Of a stretch of DNA of 64,000 nt, positions 37,010-46,050 are shown piece after piece (position 1 is the stretch's first letter; each line of letters opens with the position of its first letter). The notes under the pieces were generated by a model that was not told the origin of the DNA, did not search any database, and saw only the letters and a list, made by a program, of their open reading frames with translations. Location: contig NZ_PYWK01000001.1 in assembly GCF_003049645.1 (NCBI RefSeq), positions 1,395,487 to 1,459,486 of the forward strand, in the 5' to 3' direction. The position numbers and the translations under genes were made by a program. The stretch is from Metasolibacillus fluoroglycofenilyticus. Lineage in GTDB: Bacteria; Bacillota; Bacilli; Bacillales_A; Planococcaceae.

Positions 37010-38309
37010 TTCATTAACGAATCTAATCGAAAAATTCCCTTTAATTCCATATTTACAGCGAGCTGAACCTGTTTTTTGGCTCAACAATCAAGTAAATGCT
37101 ACACAAGAATTCCCATTTACGATGGATATTGTATATGACGCAGAGGCAAGGCTAAAACGCTTTGCCCCATATTTTAAGGCTGCTTTTTCAGAAATACGTG
37201 ATTGGGAGGGAATTATCGAATCACCAATTATCGAATCACAGGTGATGCAGACCTATTTAGAAAGTGCTTTTCAAATGAAAATAGAAGGAAATCTTCTATT
37301 AAAATGTGATCATATGCTACCAATTGCAGGTTCGGTAAAGGCACGCGGTGGTATTTACGAAATTATTAAGCATGCGGAACATTTAGCAATCAGACATGGG
37401 CTATTGTCGTTAGAAGACGATTATCGTAAATTAAATGATGAAAGCTTCCGTCAGTTTTTTAAAAACTATAAAATTGCCGTCGGCTCAACAGGTAATTTAG
37501 GATTGAGTATCGGCATAATTAGTGCCAAATTAGGATTTAATGTGACCGTGCATATGTCAGCGGATGCAAAAGAGTGGAAAAAGCAATTACTGCGAAATTT
37601 AGGTGTGACAGTTATTGAGTATGAGGCAGATTATAGCGAAGCGGTAAAGCAGGGGCGTTTGGAAGCAGAGCAAGATGAGACATGCCATTTTGTCGATGAT
37701 GAAAATTCTCTTGATTTATTTGCGGGCTATGCGGTTGCCGCACTACGTGTGAAGGAGCAGCTTGAGGAACAAAAAATTAATGTTGATCAGGAGCATCCGT
37801 TATTCGTTTATATTCCATGTGGTGTCGGTGGTGCACCGGGAGGAATAAGCTATGGCTTGAAGCAGCTATATGGCCCGCATGTGCATATTTTCTTTGCTGA
37901 GCCAACGCAGTCACCTTGTATGCTACTTGGCATGATGACGGGGTTACATGATGAGATTGATGTTAAGCAAATTGGTTTAACGAATGTGACGGAGGCTGAT
38001 GGACTCGCTGTAGGGCGTGCATCAAAATTTGTTGGCGCACAGATGGAAACAATTGTGAGTGGTTGTTATACTGTAGAGGATTCATTTTTATTTACAAGCT
38101 TGCGACAAATGTATTGCAGAGAGCATATTTTTATGGAGCCATCCGCACATGCAGGCTTTTTTGGACCGATACAGCTTGCTCGTATTGGTGCAGCGTATAT
38201 AGATAGTAACGGTTTAAAGCCATTTATGCAAAACGCGCACCATCTTGTTTGGTCAACAGGGGGAGATTTAGTCCCGAATGAATGGCGCGATAAATATTTA
38301 CAAAAATAA
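37002..38309 (+). CDS. dsdA: D-serine ammonia-lyase
   Basis: 435 residues. PLP-dependent enzyme converting D-serine to pyruvate and ammonium. The PLP Lys is in GSVKARGGIYE, the glycine-rich phosphate loop is GVGGAPGG, and SADAKEWKK and GLAVGRAS match DsdA. The ATG has AAAGGAGA upstream, inside the preceding gene. No dsdC or dsdX is nearby. It may detoxify D-serine or use it as a nitrogen source. Confidence 0.92.
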   Translation: MHNSLTNLIEKFPLIPYLQRAEPVFWLNNQVNATQEFPFTMDIVYDAEARLKRFAPYFKAAFSEIRDWEGIIESPIIESQVMQTYLESAFQMKIEGNLLLKCDHMLPIAGSVKARGGIYEIIKHAEHLAIRHGLLSLEDDYRKLNDESFRQFFKNYKIAVGSTGNLGLSIGIISAKLGFNVTVHMSADAKEWKKQLLRNLGVTVIEYEADYSEAVKQGRLEAEQDETCHFVDDENSLDLFAGYAVAALRVKEQLEEQKINVDQEHPLFVYIPCGVGGAPGGISYGLKQLYGPHVHIFFAEPTQSPCMLLGMMTGLHDEIDVKQIGLTNVTEADGLAVGRASKFVGAQMETIVSGCYTVEDSFLFTSLRQMYCREHIFMEPSAHAGFFGPIQLARIGAAYIDSNGLKPFMQNAHHLVWSTGGDLVPNEWRDKYLQK

Positions 38310-38333
38310 TGTATTTGAGGAAGGTATAAAGCT

Positions 38334-38684
38334 GTGATAATTACTGTTTTAATTGTAGGCTTTTTGCTCGCTGGTCTACTCGATTTGAAATTGAGAAAGA
38401 AATTTAATATTAAAAAGAATGAAAAGTTTATGGATCAATATGTACACAAAGCTCATTTTGTATTAGAAATGTTATTATGCGCATTTTTTATCGCAAATAT
38501 TGCGATGCGAGGCTTTAGTGGGAAATATTTGTACTTCCTGTTATTTTTGTTTTTCGCGCTCGTATTCGCTATTCGTGTCGCGCTTGAATATATTTTTATG
38601 AAGGAACAACGAAAATATATTATTTCCATCGCCTATGTAGTCGTTTGTTTAGCTTGCGCTACAACCATTTTATTGTTTCTATAA
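38334..38684 (+). CDS. Four-helix membrane protein, DUF4181-like
   Basis: 116 residues with about four membrane helices and the charged loop LKLRKKFNIKKNEKFMDQYVHKAH, like small Bacillus DUF4181 proteins. The start is a GTG at 38334, following AGGAAGGT, 24 bases after dsdA. The function is unknown. Confidence 0.7.
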   Translation: MIITVLIVGFLLAGLLDLKLRKKFNIKKNEKFMDQYVHKAHFVLEMLLCAFFIANIAMRGFSGKYLYFLLFLFFALVFAIRVALEYIFMKEQRKYIISIAYVVVCLACATTILLFL

Positions 38685-38716
38685 TTGCTTTACTGTAAAT
38701 GAAAGAAGGTTATGTT

Positions 38717-39349
38717 TTGAGAAAGAAACTTGATAGACGTAAAAGTATGATAGCGGCGGCAACTGAATTATTTGCAAGAAGTGGCTTTGAAAACACAACA
38801 ATGCAAAATATAGCAGACCAAGCTGAAGTAGGCATCGCCACTTTATTTCGCTATTTTCCCAAAAAAGAAGATTTAATTATTGCGGTTATACAAGAAATTA
38901 TTGAACAGCAAGTACCTTACTTTGAGAAAATTAGCCAATCGAATAAAAATGGAATAGAGAAAGTTGATGAAGTACTTACTACTTATATTCATTATATTTC
39001 AGAGGAAAATCGTGAAACTTCTAAATTATTAGAGGCGTTTGAGCTTTATATTTCTTTTAATTTCGTTGATAAAAGTATGATAGAAATTATTGAGAAATCC
39101 TACGATAAAGTGAGTACTATTATTAAGGAAATTATCGCAGAGGGGAAGTGCGATGGCAGTATACATCTATCAAACAGTGATGAACAAGCATGGGAAACCA
39201 TTTTTAATTTGTTTGGTACAGCGATAAAAAAATACGCTCTTTATACGTTTCTTCCTAATTCGATATTGTCTGTACCAAAACCACAGGAGTTAATCGTAAT
39301 AAAGGAAATGATGCTTACATTTTTAAGTAAATCAACTAAAATGCAATAG
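38717..39349 (+). CDS. TetR/AcrR family regulator
   Basis: 210 residues from a TTG at 38717 with GAAGG 6 bases before; the ATG at 38699 has no ribosome-binding site. The helix-turn-helix covers about 10-55 (ARSGFENTTMQNIADQAEVGIATLFRYFPKK split across the DNA-reading helix). The C-terminal domain is ligand-binding. It converges on the SRPBCC/KstD operon, whose promoter carries a perfect TetR-style palindrome at 41608, so it is the obvious candidate repressor of that operon. Confidence 0.83.
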   Translation: MRKKLDRRKSMIAAATELFARSGFENTTMQNIADQAEVGIATLFRYFPKKEDLIIAVIQEIIEQQVPYFEKISQSNKNGIEKVDEVLTTYIHYISEENRETSKLLEAFELYISFNFVDKSMIEIIEKSYDKVSTIIKEIIAEGKCDGSIHLSNSDEQAWETIFNLFGTAIKKYALYTFLPNSILSVPKPQELIVIKEMMLTFLSKSTKMQ

Positions 39350-39419
39350 TTGGAGTAGGTGCTTTAAAATCTTATGTTTTCAGCCTTCATATAGTTGATA
39401 TTTTCGATAAAAAGGTAAA

Positions 39420-39462
39420 GGGTTGTCAGAAAGCGGCACGCTAGTTTGCTTTCTGACAACCC
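39420..39462. terminator. Bidirectional terminator, TetR/SRPBCC genes
   Basis: GGGTTGTCAGAAAGC pairs with GCTTTCTGACAACCC around GGCACGCTAGTTT, and is followed by a T-rich run. Family member between convergent genes. Confidence 0.8.
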
Positions 39463-39468
39463 TATTTC

Positions 39469-39921
39469 TTATTTTACTGAATTAATCTCTAATAATTCGT
39501 TGACAATTGCATCTGTTAAATCTTTGGCAGTTTGTGGGACGAATTTTACTAAAATTTGATTAATCATAGCGCCCATCATTCCGCCAGCAGTAATATCGAG
39601 ATTGCCGTGCATCATTGTTGTATTTTCATCAATTGCTTCCGCACGGAAATAGCCTCCGCCTTTAAAATTATCAGATAAACCTTTTAAATCGAAAATGACT
39701 TCAGAGGGTTCATTCCACTCTTTAATATCGATTTGAAGCTTCACTGTTTTTTTCATAAAGCCTAAATCGCCTTTGAAAGCCCATGTCGATTGGTTTTCAC
39801 TTAAAATTTCATGCTCGATATAACCTGGTACTAGCGGCGCCCAATTATTCATATCGTGTACGAATTCCCATATTTTTTGAATGTTTAATGGTACTTTTAC
39901 TGAATGTGTTCCTTGTGGCAT
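39469..39921 (-). CDS. SRPBCC (CoxG-like) ligand-binding protein
   Basis: 150 residues from ATG 39921, with GGGAAGGTG 8 bases before. It has the helix-grip pattern: VPLNIQKIWEFVHDMNNWAPLVPGY at the front, a beta sheet, and a long C-terminal helix (QTAKDLTDAIVNEL). CoxG-type members bind hydrophobic ligands or membranes. It follows the KstD-like gene with a 36-base gap in the same operon and may deliver or bind a steroid-like substrate; that role is inferred. Confidence 0.75.
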   Translation of the reverse strand: MPQGTHSVKVPLNIQKIWEFVHDMNNWAPLVPGYIEHEILSENQSTWAFKGDLGFMKKTVKLQIDIKEWNEPSEVIFDLKGLSDNFKGGGYFRAEAIDENTTMMHGNLDITAGGMMGAMINQILVKFVPQTAKDLTDAIVNELLEINSVK

Positions 39922-39957
39922 ATTATGCACCTTCCCAATTGTATTCGATTTGATTGA

Positions 39958-41586
39958 TTATTGCTTTGCGGCATGCTGACCTGCTAAGAAGCCAAACACC
40001 ATTGCTGGTCCAATTGTTCCGCCAGCACTTGGATAAATAGGACCAAGTGGGTTGCCTGAAGCATTTCCAGCAGCGTATAAGCCTTTAATCGGCTCGCCTT
40101 GGAAGTTAACTACTTGTCCATCTTCATTGATTTTAGGTCCACCATTTGTACCAAGTGCACCTAAATAGATTGGTAAAGCATAAAATGGTCCTTTTTCAAT
40201 TTTACCTAAATTATTGGCAGGGCTACCGCCGCCAGTTGTTAATGCTTCAAATTGAATTGTGCCTCTATGGAAATCTTTATCCTTCTGTTGCTCGCAATAT
40301 TCATTCCATTTGCGTACTTCATCCTCTAAACCATCTGGGTCTACGCCAATTTTTATAGCAAGCTCACGCAGGGAATCAGCTTGATCTACCCATTCAGGTG
40401 CAGGGTCACCGGGTGTCATCGTAATAATTAATTCGCGATCTTTTAATTGTTGATCAAAAATCATCCAGTTCGGTCCTTTATTCGGGAAATCAACTTTCAC
40501 TGGGTCGTAATTGAAAAATGCTCTTGGCATATCATTATATGTAGTGCCTTCGTGTACAAAGCGACGCCCATACTTATTTACAACGATAGAGTTTGGTCCC
40601 ATACGACCGCCACCTAATTGTGCCATTACATTATCTTCATATTCAAAAGTTGGGTCCACCATTGCAGGGTACCACCAAGCCTCACTCATATTTTCTAGCG
40701 CAGCACCGGCCTTCATTGCCATCATAAGTGCATCACCTTCGTTGCCCGGCGGTGTTACAGGATGGGTAAATTCAGCTTTTAAAAATGCTTTTACTAGCTG
40801 CTTGTTCCATTCGAAACCACCTGAAGCTAGGATTACTCCTTTACGTGCACGGAAGTAAAGGGTTTGGCCATCTTTCGTTTCCGCTTTTAGACCGATTATT
40901 TCTTCGTTTTCACCGATAATTAAATCTTTACCAGCAGTCTCTATCAAAGTTTCAACGCCACGGTCTAAGCATGCTTTAAATAAAGAAGCAATCAATGCTC
41001 TACCCATTGTGACAACATTATTTTGCATACGCTCTGCAACTACTTGGAAGTCAATACCGCCAATTGCGCCGCCTTCCTCTAAAGTTAGCGGAGGGAAAAT
41101 AGGGTTTTGACGTAGCAGATTTCCCCATTCTCCAATTTCATTCATATTAAATGGCATAGGGTCCAAAGAACGTGTGCCTTTTTTCAGTGCTTCATCCATA
41201 TGCGCATAGTATTCTGGATATTTTTCTGGAGTTTTGAATTTAACCGGTGTATGGTCATGTAAAAATCGAATTATTTCATGTCCTTTATCAACGAAAGTTT
41301 CAATCATTTTCTCATCAGCTCTACCAAGTGCAAGGCGCTTAATGTATTGAATTGCTGCTTCACGATTATCTTCAAAACCTTGCTCCTTCATATAATGATT
41401 GAGTGGAATCCATGGAATTCCTCCTGAAAAAGCTGTTGTACCCCCAATTTGATGTGTTTTTTCTAAGACAAGAACATCAGCATCATTTTCCGCTGCTGCT
41501 ATTGCCGCAGTTAATGCTGCTCCTCCTGTACCTAAAACGATGACATCAACCTCTTTGTCCCAATTCGTGGGAATTGAATGTGACAT
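39958..41586 (-). CDS. FAD-dependent 3-ketosteroid dehydrogenase-like protein (KstD family)
   Basis: 542 residues from ATG 41586 with GGGGGATG before; a further ATG at 41595 is adjacent to the site and unlikely. The N-terminal FAD motif VIVLGTGGAALTAAIAA and the Glu of VLEKT are present, along with TTAFSGGIPWIP and the C-terminal PIYPSAGGTIGPA, in the layout of KstD/fumarate-reductase flavoproteins. Substrate unknown. It leads the two-gene operon under the palindrome at 41608. Confidence 0.82.
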   Translation of the reverse strand: MSHSIPTNWDKEVDVIVLGTGGAALTAAIAAAENDADVLVLEKTHQIGGTTAFSGGIPWIPLNHYMKEQGFEDNREAAIQYIKRLALGRADEKMIETFVDKGHEIIRFLHDHTPVKFKTPEKYPEYYAHMDEALKKGTRSLDPMPFNMNEIGEWGNLLRQNPIFPPLTLEEGGAIGGIDFQVVAERMQNNVVTMGRALIASLFKACLDRGVETLIETAGKDLIIGENEEIIGLKAETKDGQTLYFRARKGVILASGGFEWNKQLVKAFLKAEFTHPVTPPGNEGDALMMAMKAGAALENMSEAWWYPAMVDPTFEYEDNVMAQLGGGRMGPNSIVVNKYGRRFVHEGTTYNDMPRAFFNYDPVKVDFPNKGPNWMIFDQQLKDRELIITMTPGDPAPEWVDQADSLRELAIKIGVDPDGLEDEVRKWNEYCEQQKDKDFHRGTIQFEALTTGGGSPANNLGKIEKGPFYALPIYLGALGTNGGPKINEDGQVVNFQGEPIKGLYAAGNASGNPLGPIYPSAGGTIGPAMVFGFLAGQHAAKQ

Positions 41587-41607
41587 AAAAATCATCCCCC
41601 TTTATTT

Positions 41608-41624
41608 TGATAGTGTCACTATCA
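41608..41624. promoter_or_regulatory. Perfect 17-bp operator upstream of the KstD-like operon
   Basis: TGATAGTGTCACTATCA is a perfect palindrome centred at 41616, 22 bases upstream of the ATG, of the AGTGTCACT-type often bound by TetR regulators. The TetR gene at 38717-39349 is the likely partner. Confidence 0.7.
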
Positions 41625-41734
41625 TTATTTAGATTATATAGAAAATTGATTTTTATTTCAATGCGAAATTAAAAATTCAATAGAGTACGTGAAAATACGT
41701 TAAAGGATAAGCGAGAGATGAAGTGCCCGAAAAA

Positions 41735-41797
41735 GCCCGATTGATTCAACTAACAATCCGTGGAGAAAAGCATCTGCTGATTGAAGTTTCATTTTAT
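41735..41797 (-). repeat. Repeat element B, left-hairpin fragment
   Basis: The complement begins ATAAAATGAAACTTCAATC and runs through GGATTGTTAGTTGAATCAATC, ending GGGC, matching the first half of element B (compare 19652). The second hairpin is missing. Confidence 0.6.
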
Positions 41798-41850
41798 AAG
41801 TATTACAAATGATAGAGGGCGGTATGCTAAAATAACAAGGAGGTGAAAAA

Positions 41851-42522
41851 ATGCTAACAATCAAAAGACACGATGAGCAGCTCTTTATGATGAAAAGTGA
41901 GCAGCCGTTAAAAGTAATCAGCTCAGCAATGATTAATCCTGGTATTGGCTATTATCAATATTTTGTCAATCGAACAGTGGATAAGGACTATTATCCGGAC
42001 GATGCAAAGCTAGAATATGAGCAATTTTTAAAGCAATATAAAATACCAATGTCAGCAACTGTTGCGATGATGACCGCTGTGCCACAGCATTTTATTATGC
42101 AGGATACATACACAGACGAGGCAACAGCTATCACCGTGTTTATTACAGCGGGTTTAGGCAATGCGGTAGATGTGACAAAATCTTATCAATATACATACAG
42201 ACCGACAGTTGGGACAATTAATATTTTCGTATTTATAGAGGGCGATATAAGCGATGAAGCTTTTATCCAAGCTTATAATTGTATTATTGAGGCGAAAGTA
42301 AAGGTGCTGCATGAGTGCCATATAATAGATAGACAAAGCGCTACGATTGCAACTGGAACCTCGACAGATTGTGTAGCCCTCATCGCAACAGAGCGAGGGG
42401 AGTTTCATGAATATGGAGGTTCGATTACACGTTTAGGAGCACTTATAGGCAAAGGGGTAGCTGCTACATTGCGGAAAGCGATTGATAGTTATGAGGCGTA
42501 TCAAAGGGGCGAGCTACAATGA
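41851..42522 (+). CDS. cbiZ: Adenosylcobinamide amidohydrolase
   Basis: 223 residues. CbiZ removes the aminopropanol arm from salvaged (adenosyl)cobinamide to give adenosylcobyric acid, letting the cell rebuild the nucleotide loop. TAGLGNAVDVTKS, TINIFVFI and GTSTDCVALIAT are the conserved segments seen. Strong AAGGAGGTG precedes the ATG. Its stop overlaps the cbiB start (ATGA). Confidence 0.9.
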   Translation: MLTIKRHDEQLFMMKSEQPLKVISSAMINPGIGYYQYFVNRTVDKDYYPDDAKLEYEQFLKQYKIPMSATVAMMTAVPQHFIMQDTYTDEATAITVFITAGLGNAVDVTKSYQYTYRPTVGTINIFVFIEGDISDEAFIQAYNCIIEAKVKVLHECHIIDRQSATIATGTSTDCVALIATERGEFHEYGGSITRLGALIGKGVAATLRKAIDSYEAYQRGELQ

Positions 42523-43472
42523 ATATCATTATTGTTTGTGTTGCCATTATACTTGACCGAATAATCGGAGATCCGAAAACATGGCCGCATCCTGTTATTT
42601 GGATAGGGAAGCTCATTTCATTTTTGGAGCGCCGCTGTAATGGTGGGGCAGCACGCTATCTAAAAGGAGCCGTAACAGCGCTAATTGTCATTATTGCTAC
42701 AGGGCTTATCGTTTGGCTCATCATTTATTTGGCTGGGCTTGTGTCGCTATGGCTGGCTGCGGTGCTTGAAGTTATTTTTATCGCCATTGCCATTGCACAA
42801 AAGAGCTTGAAGGATGCAGCGTTAGTCGTTTATCATGCATTGCAGCGAGGAGATATAGCAGAGGCACGAGTGAAGCTTAGTTGGATTGTTGGGCGTGATA
42901 CAGAACATTTAGAGGAGCCTGATATTGTTCGTGGTGTTGTTGAAACAGTTTCTGAAAATACAAGTGACGGTATTACGGCACCGATTTTTTATGCGCTGTT
43001 CTTTGGTGCTACAGGTGTGTGGGTCTATAAGGCAATCAATACACTCGATTCAATGGTTGGCTATCGTAACGAGCGCTACTGCCAGTTTGGATGCTTTGCT
43101 GCAAAGCTTGATGATGTGGCGAACTTTATACCAAGCCGTATAACAGGACTTTTTATTTTACTATGTACGAAAAACGAAGGTCCTTTTTCAATGCAAACGC
43201 GACTTCGCTACTGGCTACGCGATGCTAAGAAGCATCCAAGCCCAAATAGCGGCTATTTAGAAGCTGCAACTGCTTTACAGCTAGGCATTCGTCTCGGTGG
43301 TGAAAATATGTATCAAGGTAAAACAACGTTTCGTGCGTATATGGGGGAGCCGACCGTAGAATTAAATAAACAGCATATTTTGCACACTATACAGCATCTA
43401 TACACAGTGACGATTATTTTTACGTTATTAATAGGAGGTGTTATTTATGCGATATCCAGCACATGGAGCTAA
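42519..43472 (+). CDS. cbiB: Adenosylcobinamide-phosphate synthase
   Basis: 317 residues with about five membrane segments. CbiB couples adenosylcobyric acid to aminopropanol phosphate. ILDRIIGDPKTWPHPVIWIG near the N-terminus, WIVGRDT, ENTSDGITAPIFYALFFG and NTLDSMVGYRN are the family motifs. Overlaps cbiZ by 4 bases and cobD by 26. Confidence 0.93.
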   Translation: MNIIIVCVAIILDRIIGDPKTWPHPVIWIGKLISFLERRCNGGAARYLKGAVTALIVIIATGLIVWLIIYLAGLVSLWLAAVLEVIFIAIAIAQKSLKDAALVVYHALQRGDIAEARVKLSWIVGRDTEHLEEPDIVRGVVETVSENTSDGITAPIFYALFFGATGVWVYKAINTLDSMVGYRNERYCQFGCFAAKLDDVANFIPSRITGLFILLCTKNEGPFSMQTRLRYWLRDAKKHPSPNSGYLEAATALQLGIRLGGENMYQGKTTFRAYMGEPTVELNKQHILHTIQHLYTVTIIFTLLIGGVIYAISSTWS

Positions 43473-44520
43473 TCCAAGTACATTGTATCGAGAGTTAGAG
43501 CTTGAAATGCCGGAGCAAATCATTGATTTAAGTGAAAACGTTAACTTCTTAGGACCACCAGCAAGCTTTGGGGCTATTTGGACATCGTTATTTCAAGAAA
43601 TCGCCGCCTACCCGCATGAGGATGCAGAGCCACTACGAAGTCAGTTGGCATACCGACATAATGTAGCGACAGAACATATCGTTATAGGAAATGGTGCGGC
43701 AGAAATTTTAATGGCTTTAGCGAGATATTATGCACGCGAAAAAATTGTCATTGTGCAGCCTTCCTTCTCTGAATATGCACGCACATTGGAGCAACAGCAG
43801 GCTATTATTCAATCAATTGAAGTAGAGGAGCTAACGAACTACTCTTTGCCGATGGAACGATTAAAGGAGGCAATGTGCGGAGCGAAAGCTTTATATATTT
43901 GTAATCCAAACAATCCGACGGGTGTTGTAACGCCTAAAAAGCAATTGATTGAACTATTGCAATATGGAGAGCGAGTGGACTGTGACCTTGTTATAGATGA
44001 GGCATTTATGGATTGGACAGATGAGACAGAGTCCATGGCGGAGCTGGTAGCTAGCTCTAATCGTTTAATTATCCTTCGTTCTATGACAAAAATGTATAGT
44101 ATGGCAGGTGTGAGACTTGGCTATGCACTTACACAGCATGCCTTCAAAATAAAGCAAGAGCTACCCCACTGGAATGTCAGTGCAATCTCGATTGCACTTG
44201 GTATGCAAGCATTGCAGGAAGAGGATTTCTGTGCAAAATCAAGACAGCAGGCAGCACAAAGTCGTGCAGTAATTATTCCATTTTTGATGGAAAAAGGCTG
44301 CATTGTGACGAAGAGTAAAACGAACTATGTAGCCTTCCGTTTGCCATCTACATATGATGCGACAAAATTTTATTTCTCACTATTACAAAAAGGAATTGTC
44401 CTGCGGCATACACAAAATTTTATTGGTATGGATGGCGAGTGGTTCCGCCTTGCGCTGAAAGAACAGCATAAAATGACAGCATTTCAGCAAGCATTGGAAC
44501 ATTTTTTTAGGTGCAAATAA
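43447..44520 (+). CDS. cobD: Threonine-phosphate decarboxylase (CobD-like aminotransferase)
   Basis: 357 residues from ATG 43447, which has AGGAGGTG at 43432-43439. PLP-dependent fold type I: IDLSENVNFLGPP at the front, NPNNPTGV, the catalytic Lys in RSMTKMYSMAGVRLGY, and the C-terminal phosphate-binding Arg. Context (cbiZ-cbiB before it) favours CobD, which makes aminopropanol phosphate, over histidinol-phosphate aminotransferase, whose sequence is similar. It completes a cobinamide salvage operon. Confidence 0.85.
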   Translation: MRYPAHGANPSTLYRELELEMPEQIIDLSENVNFLGPPASFGAIWTSLFQEIAAYPHEDAEPLRSQLAYRHNVATEHIVIGNGAAEILMALARYYAREKIVIVQPSFSEYARTLEQQQAIIQSIEVEELTNYSLPMERLKEAMCGAKALYICNPNNPTGVVTPKKQLIELLQYGERVDCDLVIDEAFMDWTDETESMAELVASSNRLIILRSMTKMYSMAGVRLGYALTQHAFKIKQELPHWNVSAISIALGMQALQEEDFCAKSRQQAAQSRAVIIPFLMEKGCIVTKSKTNYVAFRLPSTYDATKFYFSLLQKGIVLRHTQNFIGMDGEWFRLALKEQHKMTAFQQALEHFFRCK

Positions 44521-44652
44521 AGCCATCTTATTTAGCACGAATTACTTGCAGTGTGGAATTTGAAAATTCCCTAAAAAACGAAAGTAATTTCATACTTTAC
44601 TCACATTTCTTGGCTATACTGAAAAAGCAGATAGATAATGGGAGGAAAAAGT

Positions 44653-45507
44653 ATGAAAAAAATATTTACATTTTTAGGGCTATGCTTTTTAATAGCTGCT
44701 CAAAGCGTTTCGGCGCATACTATGACAGAGAAAAACATCTATGAGGACGTTGAACCAACTGCTGAAAATGCGCAAAAAATACTATTGTTAAATAGTTTAG
44801 GGTTGCTTGGTTATAATGGACAGGATATGAAGCTAGCGCAAGAAGAAAACTTATCACGTATGGAATTTGCAGCATGGGTTGCAGGCTTTTACCAATTAGA
44901 GGGGGAAGATTTTGAGCAGCAAGCAAATGCTAGTTTGCAGGAGGAATATGTATCCTCTTTAGAGGGTGATATTACATATAAGGAGCTAAATACAGCGCTT
45001 TTCCATAAGGCATTAAATCTTGATGAGCCAGACGCAACAATGACAAAGGCACAATATATCGATTTTATTTTTGCGCATTTGAATGATGATATGGGCGGTC
45101 ATACATTGCCACAAATGGGTGGCTTCGTTACTGGTCCTACAGGTGTGATTGAAGAAGTAAAAATAGAAGATAAAACAACGATTCTAGTCATCGCTGGTCA
45201 TGAATATCCTTTATCTGGACATCCGCGTATTTCTGCAACTTCTGACAAGGCAGAGGATTGGATAGGTAGCACTGTTGAGCTGTCTTATTTTACAACAGCA
45301 AGTGGCGGTCATAGTCACAGTCAAGGTCATGACGACCATCATGCGGAAGAGAATTCTGTAGAAGATATGGCATTGCATTATGTACAGCTACAGCAAACAG
45401 CGGCTAATGCAGCAGAGGAAGCAAGCACTAAAAGCGGCTGGCTTATGTCAGCAATTATTGTTGTAATATTAGCTGGATTAGCATTACTGTTTTTAAAGCG
45501 TAAATAA
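44653..45507 (+). CDS. Secreted/membrane-anchored SLH-like protein with His-rich segment
   Basis: 284 residues from ATG 44653 behind GGGAGGAAA. Signal peptide of about 22 residues (cut after VSA), an SLH-like domain (about 30-135: LNSLGLLGYNGQDM, LSRMEFAAW), a small beta domain, a His-rich stretch GGHSHSQGHDDHH (about 215-232), and a C-terminal membrane helix with LFLKRK tail. The His-rich segment suggests metal (cobalt or nickel?) binding, and the position between the B12-salvage operon and the B12 riboswitch makes cobalt handling a guess. No family recognised. Confidence 0.72.
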   Translation: MKKIFTFLGLCFLIAAQSVSAHTMTEKNIYEDVEPTAENAQKILLLNSLGLLGYNGQDMKLAQEENLSRMEFAAWVAGFYQLEGEDFEQQANASLQEEYVSSLEGDITYKELNTALFHKALNLDEPDATMTKAQYIDFIFAHLNDDMGGHTLPQMGGFVTGPTGVIEEVKIEDKTTILVIAGHEYPLSGHPRISATSDKAEDWIGSTVELSYFTTASGGHSHSQGHDDHHAEENSVEDMALHYVQLQQTAANAAEEASTKSGWLMSAIIVVILAGLALLFLKRK

Positions 45508-45555
45508 AGAGGCTCTTTGCTAATAGAAAATCAAATTGTTGAGAGCTGTAGGGAA

Positions 45556-45593
45556 GGGCGTGTCTGAAAATTCATTTTGAGACACGCCTTTTT
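45556..45593 (+). terminator. Terminator after the His-rich protein gene
   Basis: GGGCGTGTCTGAAAA pairs with TTTTGAGACACGCC and is followed by TTTTT. Confidence 0.8.
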
Positions 45594-45690
45594 ACAGCTT
45601 TTTTTAAAACATACTAAAGAAATAAAAATATTAAGAAAAGATAGCACATTTAGATAAAAGTATGATAAAGTAATAGCACAATTGAATAAT

Positions 45691-45866
45691 GTGTAAGAGT
45701 TGGTGCCAAGCGAAGGTTTGGCTTAAAAGGGAAGTCGGTGCAAATCCGACGCTGTCCCGCAACTGTAAGTCGGAGCAAATCACAAATGCCACTGGTGGGA
45801 AACTGGGAAGGCTGTGAGGCGCTGTGATGACAAGCCAGGAGACCTGCCAATATCTAGTACACACCA
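45691..45866 (+). ncRNA. Cobalamin (AdoCbl) riboswitch
   Basis: The core CCGACGCTGTCCCGCAACTG (about 45747-45766) with preceding GGTGCAAAT and the late AGCCAGGAGACCTGCC (45833-45848) are hallmarks of the B12 riboswitch family. Arms GTGT near 45691 and ACAC near 45861 could close the outer stem. It lies in the metE leader, where AdoCbl binding should favour the terminator at 45984-46014 and stop metE transcription. This links to B12 salvage genes immediately upstream. Confidence 0.93.
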
Positions 45867-45983
45867 AATACCTACGTGGAAATAGGTGGTGAAAAGTAAC
45901 GATAAATGTTACAAGTACGAGCGATAAAACAAGAGCGAATGGAATACCATTACGTGTTTTTTTGCGATATATAAATTAATTAG

Positions 45984-46014
45984 CCATTTTCCGATGAGGG
46001 AAAATGGTTTTTTG
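45984..46014 (+). terminator. Riboswitch-controlled terminator before metE
   Basis: CCATTTTCC pairs with GGAAAATGG, then TTTTTT. It lies about 130 bases after the riboswitch core and 37 bases before the metE start, a suitable place for B12-dependent termination. Confidence 0.75.
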
Positions 46015-46050
46015 TTGTAAAAAACTAATTTTGAAAGGTTGGTTTGTGAA

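Noticed and set aside
45631..45867. Minus-strand frames over the cobalamin riboswitch
   Set aside because: They are shadows of the conserved RNA core.
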